DNA from: Chloroflexota bacterium
GTDB lineage: Bacteria > Chloroflexota > Anaerolineae > Aggregatilineales > Phototrophicaceae
Direction of reading: 5' to 3'
Assembly (NCBI GenBank): GCA_023392115.1
Contig: JAEVZT010000375.1
Span: 1 to 5,087 of the forward strand
Length of the DNA: 5,087 bases
Shown here piece after piece: positions 1 through 5,087 of the stretch (its first letter is position 1; each line of letters begins with the position of its first letter). Under the pieces are notes generated by a model. That model did no database searches. It was not told where the DNA came from and was given only the letters and a program-made list of their open reading frames with translations. The position numbers and the translations under genes were made by a program.

Positions 1-593
1 GCTACTGGGCGTGGACGCCGGGCGGGCGCTTTGACATCAATAACCTAGCCTCGGCGCAGGTGCTGGGTCCCGCCGACGGGACAGCGCCGGTGAGCATTAA
101 CATGGGTGGGAAGGCGCGCATTACAGCCGAGATCACCGGCGCGGAGGGATCAACTGCCGGCACGACCACGGGCACGACAACCCAACAAGGCGATGCCGCT
201 GCCAACATGGGCGTGCTCGAAACCTACCCCACGTGCCAGAGTTTGCTCTGGGATACTGCCGACGAGTTCGTCAGCCTGCGCAACGCCGTCAACCTCCACT
301 GTCAGGAAGTGCAATTCTGGAATGCAGCATCGGGACCGTCCGGTTACCTGCGCCGCGGACCGCTCTATGACGTGCAGATCTACAAGGACTTCGGCATTAT
401 TGCCGGTCGCTTGGATGTTGCCATCACCCACTGCATTCGACCGGCGGCTGAAGATATCGATCGCGCCGTAATCGGTAACGCCTACGGCAGCCCGCGCACA
501 TGGCGCATCCTGCCAACACAGCGCTTTGGCGATTTGGTCTGCGCGGAAGTGCGGCATGGCGGGCATCTCTCGTACTTTGTTTCTGGCGGCTGA
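1..593 (+). CDS. Unrecognised protein, C-terminal part (5' end outside window)
   Basis: The reading frame is open from the left edge (first whole codon at base 3) to TGA at 591-593, so about 196 residues of a longer protein are visible. I do not recognise the family. The visible part has an N-terminal stretch that could be the end of a beta-rich domain (fragment residues 1-48), a low-complexity Gly/Thr linker (about 50-62, containing GTTT twice), then a compact C-terminal domain (about 70-196) with four cysteines at fragment positions 78, 100, 144 and 180. The linker and the paired cysteines are what one expects of an exported or cell-surface protein, but the signal peptide, if any, lies outside the window, so location is inference. 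Internal ATG/GTG codons such as the GTG at 60 are not needed as starts because the frame continues upstream. The next gene starts 23 bp downstream on the same strand, suggesting co-transcription. Confidence is high that it is coding and low for any function. Confidence 0.8.
   Translation, partial: YWAWTPGGRFDINNLASAQVLGPADGTAPVSINMGGKARITAEITGAEGSTAGTTTGTTTQQGDAAANMGVLETYPTCQSLLWDTADEFVSLRNAVNLHCQEVQFWNAASGPSGYLRRGPLYDVQIYKDFGIIAGRLDVAITHCIRPAAEDIDRAVIGNAYGSPRTWRILPTQRFGDLVCAEVRHGGHLSYFVSGG
159..182 (+). repeat. 12-bp imperfect tandem duplication in the Gly/Thr linker
   Basis: Two adjacent 12-base units (159-170 and 171-182) share the core GGCACGAC and each encode Gly-Thr-Thr-Thr. The repeat is in frame and sits in the flexible linker of the truncated first gene, so unit-number changes would alter linker length without a frameshift. 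Confidence 0.6.
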
Positions 594-616
594 TTTCCGA
601 AGGGACTGCAAGCGCG

Positions 617-1342
617 ATGCGCATCGTAACTAACGCTAGACTGGCAGGACGCCTGCGTAAAGTCGCACAGTATCTGTTCTTTGTCACATTTGCTATTCCG
701 CTGCTGGGTTTGTTCCTGATCAACACCCAGACCGACGATGTCACGCTGGCGCTGATTCTGCCTTCGGTGGTGCTCCTCGCTGCGCTGATGATCACGATGA
801 TTTCCGTTCGGCTGGCGAATCTCTGGATTCGTCAGCCACACCCCGAAGATGTGATCGGCGACAGCCTGCGTGGGATCGGCAAGAATGCCGTCCTCTATCA
901 CTACTTCCACTTCCCCGCCCGTCATGTCCTCGTCGCGCCGCAGGGCGTCTTCGCTATGGTGACGCGCTATCAGGATGGTCAGTTTCGCGTCGAGGGTGAC
1001 AAATGGTCACGTTTCCAGCGTGGCGGACTTGCCCGCATCTTCAGCTTCCTGCGTTTTGACAGCCTTGGCGATCCAAACCGGGACGCGCGCGACGCGGCAG
1101 CGCATGTCAAGCGCTTGCTCGAGCCGATCGCGCCCGATGTCGAGGTACACCCGCTGATCGTCTTTGTCGACCCGCGCGTTGAAGTCGAAATGGTTGATCC
1201 AGCAGTGCCGGTCGTCTTCCCTGAAGCGAGCAAGCTCAAACCAAGTCTCAAGGACTACATCTGGAGCATTGGCAGAGGGCGGTACAAGACACTGACGCCT
1301 GAACAGATCGAAGCGTTCGAGGCAGCCACAGTATTCGGGTGA
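617..1342 (+). CDS. Two-helix membrane protein with degenerate NERD-like domain
   Basis: This is a 241-residue protein with two hydrophobic segments (about 17-36 and 43-69) forming an N-terminal membrane hairpin, followed by a soluble domain (about 77-215). From residue 101 the sequence ARHVLVAPQGVFAMVTR lines up without gaps to the core of the NERD (nuclease-related) domain, whose usual form is IDHVLVGPGGVFVIETK. Later NERD-like elements also fit: G-x-F-x-V-x-G-x-x-W at 121-130, a run of D/A/R residues before a short helix (154-168), and HPLIVFVDP (178-186). The usual acidic and lysine residues are replaced by R102, V115 and R117, so nuclease activity is unlikely. The ATG at 617 was chosen because it gives a clean N-terminus before the first helix and has a purine-rich GAAGGGA at 599-605. 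The same frame runs open back to 500, but that part overlaps the previous gene. It abuts the glycosyltransferase gene downstream. The NERD assignment is by eye and moderate. Confidence 0.78.
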   Translation: MRIVTNARLAGRLRKVAQYLFFVTFAIPLLGLFLINTQTDDVTLALILPSVVLLAALMITMISVRLANLWIRQPHPEDVIGDSLRGIGKNAVLYHYFHFPARHVLVAPQGVFAMVTRYQDGQFRVEGDKWSRFQRGGLARIFSFLRFDSLGDPNRDARDAAAHVKRLLEPIAPDVEVHPLIVFVDPRVEVEMVDPAVPVVFPEASKLKPSLKDYIWSIGRGRYKTLTPEQIEAFEAATVFG

Positions 1343-1344
1343 TC

Positions 1345-3216
1345 ATGCAACGCTCAACACCGCTGCTGATCGTCGCCGGGCTGACGCTGCTCGGCTTCGC
1401 GCTGCGATTGTTCCACATCAATACAGTGCCCCTGCGCGGCGACGAAGCGTTCACCCTGATTCACTGGGTACGTGAGCCGCTCGCCGACACACTGGCGAAC
1501 ATCGCAACCGTCGACCCGCAAGCGCCGTTGAGCTATGTCCTGTACCGCCTGTGGGGGCTAACGGTCGGCACGGGCGAGTACACGGTGCGCCTGCTGCCCG
1601 CGCTCCTCAACGTGATCGGGATTCCTGCGCTGTATGCCCTCGGCAAACAGATCGGCGGCGTGCGTTTTGGGCTGCTGGCAGCCTTGCTGTGGACGATTCA
1701 CCCCTATCAAGTCTGGCACGCGCAGGATGCTCGTAATTACGCGATCTGGGCGTCGCTAACGCCGCTGGCGCTGTGGCTAGCACTGCGCGCGCTGCGATAT
1801 CGCCGCCGCGTCGATTGGGCGCTTTACGTGGTGGCTGCTGCCTTTGCGGGCTACGTCTACTACCTCGAGCTTTTTGTCATTGTCGTTCTCAATCTGTATG
1901 TTTTTGTCACCTATCGCCGCGACCGCCGCCTGCTGGCACAGTGGATCGGCTCGCAGGTTGCGATCGGCTTAATCCTCGTGCCGTGGTACTTGCAGGAACG
2001 TCTGCTTGTCGGCAGCGGCTACACTGGCACAACCGGCAGCTTTGATCCGCCGCTCTGGTTCACGTGGTTCTTGCCAACGCTGACCTTCGGCGAAACGCTC
2101 CCGCGTGAATTCGTTGCCGTGCTCTGGATCGGTCTGCTCGTCGCGTTGATCGTTGGATGGGCGCTGCTGCTTCGACGACCGCGTTCCCCTGCCCTGCTGC
2201 TCGGTTTGCTGGCGACCGTGCCGCTGCTGTTGCTCGGTCTCGTCTCAACCCGCTTGGGTGTGTTCACCCCGCGCTACGTGTTGTCGGCGGCGCCGGCGTA
2301 CACGCTCCTGCTTGTTTCGCTAATGCTTGGCATCCCACGGCTGGTGAAACCTGCTTTGTTAGGGCGTGCGCTGGCGCTGAGTCTGTTCGCTCTAGTTGTG
2401 GGGGTGAGCGGCTTCAGCCTCATCAATCACTATGGTTCTCATGACTACGCGAAATCCCCTGATTGGCGCTCGCTGGCGTCGTATTTGCGCGATCGGGTGC
2501 AGCCAGACGACACCGTCGTTCAGGCGGCAGCCGATATGGCATTCGCCTTTTACTTTGACGAGTACCGGGTTCCCGGCGAGCAGCTTCAACTGCCTGCCAA
2601 TCCGCAGCAGCCCGCCGAAGAAATCGCCTCCATCTTGACTACGCGAAGCGTCGATCGCCATTCGATCTGGTATGTTGCGGAGTCACCGACGGGATGGGCT
2701 AACCGTGACACCGCTCGCGCGTGGCTGGCGGACAACATGCAGACGGTGAGATCAACGCGATTTCCACGCCTGCCGATCGACCAGTACATGCGCTGGAATG
2801 CTGCTGACGCAGCGGCGAACGGCGAATCACTTGCCAGTTTCGCCGACAACGGTGGCATGGATGTAGCAGAATTGGGCGGAGCGCACGTCTGGCGCGAGCC
2901 ATCGGATGAGCTGACCATCTGGCTCGACTGGCGTCCTCTGCGTGACACGAACGCGCCGCTTAAGGTCTTCGTCCATGTGTTAGGGGAAGGTCCACAGCCG
3001 GTCGCGCAGGACGACCAGTTTCCGCAGGATGGGCGCATTTCAACAGCCGAATGGGATGTAGATGTTGTATTCCGCGACGTGTATATCATCCCAATCGGCG
3101 CGGTCGCGGCAGGTGATTATCGGCTGACGATCGGGATGTACGATCCAGACACGGGCGAACGCCTCACCGCAGATACGGGCGACAGCTTCCCATTCGCGAC
3201 GATTCAACTGCCATAA
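1345..3216 (+). CDS. Membrane glycosyltransferase, PMT/ArnT-like (GT39 type, GT-C fold)
   Basis: This is a 623-residue polytopic membrane protein. Residues 1-363 hold about ten hydrophobic segments. The family signature is visible: an acidic Asp-Glu pair (D33-E34, in LRGDEAF) in the first external loop after TM1, the position of the catalytic Asp in GT-C enzymes, and H-A-Q-D-A-R-N-Y at 125-132, typical of the 'dolichyl-phosphate-mannose/PMT_2' type. Known members move a sugar from a polyprenyl-phosphate carrier to protein, lipid A or glycan on the outer membrane face; the acceptor here cannot be told. After the last helix (about 341-362) comes a soluble region. It starts with a D-W-R-x-L-x-x-Y-L helix (about 370-385) common in bacterial relatives and ends in a beta-rich domain (about 505-621, with WLDWRPL and HVLGEG) not needed for catalysis. 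Start choice is open: GTG at 1339 would overlap the previous stop (GTGA, 4 bp), and ATG at 1345 leaves 2 bp. Either way translation is coupled to the NERD-like gene. TAA lies at 3214-3216. Confidence 0.88.
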   Translation: MQRSTPLLIVAGLTLLGFALRLFHINTVPLRGDEAFTLIHWVREPLADTLANIATVDPQAPLSYVLYRLWGLTVGTGEYTVRLLPALLNVIGIPALYALGKQIGGVRFGLLAALLWTIHPYQVWHAQDARNYAIWASLTPLALWLALRALRYRRRVDWALYVVAAAFAGYVYYLELFVIVVLNLYVFVTYRRDRRLLAQWIGSQVAIGLILVPWYLQERLLVGSGYTGTTGSFDPPLWFTWFLPTLTFGETLPREFVAVLWIGLLVALIVGWALLLRRPRSPALLLGLLATVPLLLLGLVSTRLGVFTPRYVLSAAPAYTLLLVSLMLGIPRLVKPALLGRALALSLFALVVGVSGFSLINHYGSHDYAKSPDWRSLASYLRDRVQPDDTVVQAAADMAFAFYFDEYRVPGEQLQLPANPQQPAEEIASILTTRSVDRHSIWYVAESPTGWANRDTARAWLADNMQTVRSTRFPRLPIDQYMRWNAADAAANGESLASFADNGGMDVAELGGAHVWREPSDELTIWLDWRPLRDTNAPLKVFVHVLGEGPQPVAQDDQFPQDGRISTAEWDVDVVFRDVYIIPIGAVAAGDYRLTIGMYDPDTGERLTADTGDSFPFATIQLP

Positions 3217-3246
3217 AAAAAAGGGCGACCCGGCAGCGGGTCGCCC
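3215..3246 (-). terminator. Intrinsic terminator between convergent genes
   Basis: A perfect 10-bp GC-rich stem (3223-3232 pairing with 3237-3246, GGGCGACCCG / CGGGTCGCCC) closes a 4-base loop (3233-3236). Read on the minus strand it is followed by eight U residues (3222-3215), a textbook intrinsic terminator starting 8 bases after the stop codon of the SPFH gene. Read on the plus strand the hairpin is preceded by the A-run and followed by a poor T-run (TGTCTTGCTT), so termination of the glycosyltransferase transcript is plausible but weaker. The A-run begins inside the glycosyltransferase TAA codon, so there is essentially no unused DNA between the two operons. Confidence 0.93.
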
Positions 3247-3254
3247 TGTCTTGC

Positions 3255-4358
3255 TTAGCTCATCTGGTTGAGCCGGCTCTGCCACTTCTCAACCAGCTTG
3301 TTGTAGACCGACTCGGAGATTTCGCCCGCCACCAGCTTCGCGTCGAGCGCGTCCAGCAGCGCCTGAATTTCCTCGCGCGTCTGCGGGTTAGCTGATGCCG
3401 CGCCTGTACTCTGCGCAGATTGAGCGGCGCTCGTCCCCGCCTGACCCTGCATCATGTTCATCATCATCTGCTGCATCATCATTTGCTGTTCGGACATGCG
3501 CCGCTGCATGTCCGCCATGTCGGGGTTCATCACCGACCCCATCTGCTGACCGACGCCGAAGCCAACTCCAGCCCCGGCGAGCGCGCCGCCCGCGCCCGTA
3601 TTCCTCGCCGCTTCTTCGGCAATGCCGAAGCGCCGCTCGTTCATATAACGCTCGTACATCTCGTCGCTGATATAGTTGCGAATCTCGTCGAGCGTGACGT
3701 CCTCCTTGGCGCGGAATGGCACGGCTTCGAACGCCTTGATCCGCATCCCAAGCTGCTGGAACTTGTCGTTCAGGCGCGACAGCATTGCCCCTTCGAGATC
3801 GCTCAAGAGGCGGTTGGCATCCGGCACGCTCTGCGCCCCTGAAAGCGCCAGCAGCCCGGTGATCTCGCCGAGCAGCACGGTCTGAATGCGGTCTTTGATG
3901 TCGCTCAAACGCGTCACTGGCTTGCCGACCGCATACTGTTTGACGAACCGCACCGGATCGTCAACGCCGATATCGATTACACCATGCGTCTGGAGCAGTA
4001 CGACGCCCAAGCCGCGACCGGGCGTTTCCATCAGGATCGGCGGATTCGTCCCCCAGCCCACCTGCGGCAAATCCTTCAGGTTGACGAAATACAGGTCGGC
4101 GGTGAACGGCGTTCGCCCGCTGGTCGCCAAACCGATTAACCCCGACAGGATGGGCAGGTTAGCTGTTGAAAGCGTGTGCCGCCCGGGACCGAGCGCGTCG
4201 AGCACTTCGCCGCTGCGCACGAAGACCGCCGCTTGGCTCTCGTTGACAATCACCTGCGACCCCATACGCCAGTCACCGCCGCCCATTTGCGGCTCGCGGT
4301 AGGCGAGTTCGTCGCTGGCTACATTCGTGTGATCGATGACATCGATAATGCGCGCCAT
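3255..4358 (-). CDS. SPFH-domain protein (YdjI/COG4260 type) with C-terminal SHOCT domain
   Basis: This 367-residue protein resembles the stomatin/prohibitin-like 'virion core protein' group that includes B. subtilis YdjI. The SPFH region spans about 35-215: it opens with SQVIVNESQAAVFVRSGEV, continues through G-P-G-R-H-T-L (57-63), and ends with an amphipathic stretch around LGMRIKAFEAVPF (203-215). There is no N-terminal transmembrane helix, unlike classic stomatins, so membrane contact would be peripheral or through partners. Then come a charged helix (220-250), a Gly/Ala-rich segment (255-274), a stretch with 12 Met in 27 residues (277-303), an Ala/Ser/Gln linker, and a SHOCT domain (about 328-363; LLDALDAKLVAGEIS). 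Many relatives carry a zinc ribbon at the C-terminus; here SHOCT takes its place. The ATG at 4356-4358 has a strong AGGAG 7 bases upstream. It is the last gene of its operon and is followed directly by a terminator. SPFH proteins form oligomeric membrane scaffolds; the exact role here is inferred. Confidence 0.88.
   Translation of the reverse strand: MARIIDVIDHTNVASDELAYREPQMGGGDWRMGSQVIVNESQAAVFVRSGEVLDALGPGRHTLSTANLPILSGLIGLATSGRTPFTADLYFVNLKDLPQVGWGTNPPILMETPGRGLGVVLLQTHGVIDIGVDDPVRFVKQYAVGKPVTRLSDIKDRIQTVLLGEITGLLALSGAQSVPDANRLLSDLEGAMLSRLNDKFQQLGMRIKAFEAVPFRAKEDVTLDEIRNYISDEMYERYMNERRFGIAEEAARNTGAGGALAGAGVGFGVGQQMGSVMNPDMADMQRRMSEQQMMMQQMMMNMMQGQAGTSAAQSAQSTGAASANPQTREEIQALLDALDAKLVAGEISESVYNKLVEKWQSRLNQMS
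3270..3377 (-). other. SHOCT (short C-terminal) domain within the SPFH gene
   Basis: Codons 328-363 encode the usual SHOCT pattern: a short helix ending in L-D-A-K, a G-E-I-S turn in place of the common G-x-I-T, then a second helix with Y-N-K-L-V. SHOCT domains occur at protein ends and are thought to mediate oligomerisation or partner contact. Confidence 0.7.
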
Positions 4359-4365
4359 GAAGGGT

Positions 4366-4370
4366 CTCCT
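4366..4370 (-). promoter_or_regulatory. Shine-Dalgarno of the SPFH gene overlapping upstream stop region
   Basis: On the minus strand the upstream gene ends TAA and runs straight into AGGAG (TAAAGGAG, 4373-4366), with 7 bases to the ATG at 4358. Ribosomes terminating on the helical-protein gene would sit on this site, which implies translational coupling and a fixed protein ratio. It also fixes the start of the SPFH gene. Confidence 0.85.
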
Positions 4371-4907
4371 TTACTTCGGTAAGTTGTCGTTCAAATCGGT
4401 CAGCACGCTCTCGCGCAGTGAGTAGGCGTTATTCGCCTCGACGGCAAGCGCATCAAGCGCCGCGATCGCCTCGTCGATGCCCTGCTGCGACTGGACGGCG
4501 CTGTCGAACGCGTCGAGCGCCTTATCAAAGCGATCGGCATACAGGATTTGCGCCTCGTCGAAGTTGTACAACCGCTCGAGCGCCAGTTCGTCGACGCGCA
4601 CAGCATCCATAAAACCGGAGTAGCCCGGCGCGGCGGCTTTGATCCGGTCATGATAGGTTTGCAGCTTCGCCTTGACGTTCGTCGTCTTGCTCATGTAGCT
4701 CAAGCCGCCGCCATCGAGCAGCGCCTTCTCAATCTGGTTCAGGCGTTGAATCCGGCGGGTGACGGCGTCGGCGACATAGTCGCGCACCGCTCGATCAGCT
4801 GCCCGGCGATCGTTCTTGTCGAGATAGCCGCGAAAGCCGGGAATGCGTTCAAGCAGGCGTTCAAACGCGCCGCGATTATCCGCGAATTGGTGATACAGGT
4901 CTGTCAT
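4371..4907 (-). CDS. Unrecognised all-helical protein, partner of SPFH gene
   Basis: This is a 178-residue soluble protein with no signal peptide, membrane segment or cysteine. I do not recognise a named family. The sequence is rich in Ala, Asp, Glu, Arg and Leu, with few strand-like stretches, and reads as long helices (about 1-66, 72-92, 96-138, 142-173) that could form coiled coils or a helical bundle. A likely conserved motif lies near the N-terminus: ERIPGFRGYLDKNDRRAADR (20-39), followed by VRDYVADAV and an R-x-Q-R-L-N-Q-I-E helix. The start ATG (4905-4907) has AAGGGAG at 4920-4914, six bases upstream. It lies between the zinc-ribbon gene (63 bp upstream) and the SPFH gene, whose ribosome binding site abuts its stop. 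By position it could replace the helical PspA protein found with YdjI-type SPFH proteins in Bacillus, but it is shorter than PspA and I see no PspA sequence motif, so that is only a hypothesis. Confidence 0.85.
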   Translation of the reverse strand: MTDLYHQFADNRGAFERLLERIPGFRGYLDKNDRRAADRAVRDYVADAVTRRIQRLNQIEKALLDGGGLSYMSKTTNVKAKLQTYHDRIKAAAPGYSGFMDAVRVDELALERLYNFDEAQILYADRFDKALDAFDSAVQSQQGIDEAIAALDALAVEANNAYSLRESVLTDLNDNLPK

Positions 4908-4913
4908 CAGACG

Positions 4914-4920
4914 CTCCCTT
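4914..4920 (-). promoter_or_regulatory. Shine-Dalgarno of the helical-protein gene
   Basis: AAGGGAG on the minus strand, six bases before the ATG at 4907, supports that start codon and the idea that the gene has its own ribosome entry rather than relying on the zinc-ribbon gene. Confidence 0.7.
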
Positions 4921-4970
4921 CATCCAGATTGATTCTACGGATTCCCTGTCAAAACGTTTCCCCCCAGTAT
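4921..4970 (-). promoter_or_regulatory. Short intergenic spacer with TTGACA and an AAACGTTT palindrome
   Basis: The spacer between the zinc-ribbon stop and the helical-protein Shine-Dalgarno holds a perfect -35-like TTGACA on the minus strand (4952-4947) overlapping an 8-base palindrome AAACGTTT (4952-4959), flanked by a run of six G (minus strand). No good -10 hexamer lies at 16-18 bases; the best match, TAGAAT, is only 9 bases away. An internal promoter is possible but weakly supported. Confidence 0.25.
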
Positions 4971-5087
4971 TTAGGAGAGGAAGTATTCAGTCCCGCAGAA
5001 CTTGCAGACAACAACACCTTTCCCCGCCAGCTTGATTTCGCCACCACAGTTTTTACAGCGGTCGAGCTGGCGCAGGTTGCTCGCCTC
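4971..5087 (-). CDS. C-terminal zinc ribbon of a protein whose 5' end is outside the window
   Basis: Reading the minus strand from the right edge gives 38 codons in phase with the edge, ending in TAA at 4973-4971. The peptide contains C-K-N-C-G-G (11-16 of the fragment) and C-K-F-C-G-T (28-33), a CxxC-13-CxxC zinc ribbon near the very C-terminus, ending EYFLS. The spacing and the lysine/glycine-rich loop are typical of treble-clef or rubredoxin-like ribbons appended to larger proteins, so the missing N-terminal part decides the function. It precedes the helical and SPFH genes on the same strand. In Bacillus a zinc-ribbon protein (YdjG) is encoded beside the YdjI SPFH protein, which makes a functional link attractive, but similarity to YdjG cannot be judged from the tail alone. 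Confidence 0.82.
   Translation of the reverse strand, partial: EASNLRQLDRCKNCGGEIKLAGKGVVVCKFCGTEYFLS

Noticed and set aside
150..611. 153-codon minus-strand open frame
   Set aside because: It lies antisense to the first gene, has no Shine-Dalgarno, and its composition (Arg, Ala, Cys rich) is that of a shadow frame in GC-rich DNA.
500..616. Upstream extension of the NERD-like gene from the ATG at 500
   Set aside because: It would overlap the end of the first gene by 94 bp and add a Trp/Arg-rich stretch unlike a membrane-protein N-terminus; the ATG at 617 is better placed.
2586..3089. 167-codon minus-strand open frame inside the glycosyltransferase gene
   Set aside because: Ser/Arg-rich shadow translation; the plus-strand frame is continuous and has family motifs.
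3450..3490. CAT/CTG triplet run resembling a microsatellite
   Set aside because: It is irregular and explained by Met and Gln codons of the SPFH protein on the minus strand.
3420..3842. 140-codon plus-strand frame with a His-rich start
   Set aside because: The His runs are only the antisense of the Met codons (CAT/ATG) of the SPFH gene; no start signals.
3886..4302. 138-codon plus-strand frame
   Set aside because: It is antisense to the conserved SPFH domain, which is clearly the coding strand.
1..5087. tRNA, rRNA, CRISPR array, transposase or terminal inverted repeats
   Set aside because: I found none by reading both strands; nearly all bases are covered by protein genes.

Overview
The window is about 5.1 kb of dense, moderately GC-rich bacterial DNA. 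It has no recognisable RNA gene, insertion sequence or CRISPR array. Gene style (a PMT/ArnT-like GT-C glycosyltransferase with a C-terminal beta domain, an SPFH+SHOCT protein, a NERD-like membrane protein) fits an environmental member of the Chloroflexota such as the Anaerolineae. That placement is inferred from protein style only and is not proven by any marker gene.

The layout is two convergent gene sets meeting at one terminator. On the plus strand are (1) the 3' end of an unrecognised gene with a Gly/Thr linker and four cysteines, (2) a two-helix membrane protein whose cytosolic part looks like a NERD domain without its catalytic residues, and (3) a 623-residue family-39-type membrane glycosyltransferase. 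Gene 2 follows gene 1 by 23 bp. Genes 2 and 3 abut or overlap by 4 bp, so all three are probably one transcript.

On the minus strand, read from the right edge inward, are (4) the 3' end of a gene ending in a CxxC...CxxC zinc ribbon (absent from a length-filtered ORF list because it is only 38 codons), (5) a 178-residue, all-helical, unrecognised protein, and (6) a 367-residue SPFH-domain protein of the YdjI type with glycine-rich and methionine-rich segments and a C-terminal SHOCT domain. The Shine-Dalgarno of gene 6 overlaps the stop codon of gene 5, so these two are translationally linked. A perfect 10-bp GC hairpin followed by eight U residues ends this set.

The minus-strand cluster is the most interesting part. 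SPFH proteins of this type are known as partners of zinc-ribbon proteins and PspA in Bacillus membrane-stress systems. Here the set appears to be zinc ribbon + unknown helical protein + SPFH/SHOCT, which may be a variant membrane-associated module. The plus-strand set suggests cell-surface glycosylation, with the inactive NERD-like protein as an unexplained partner.
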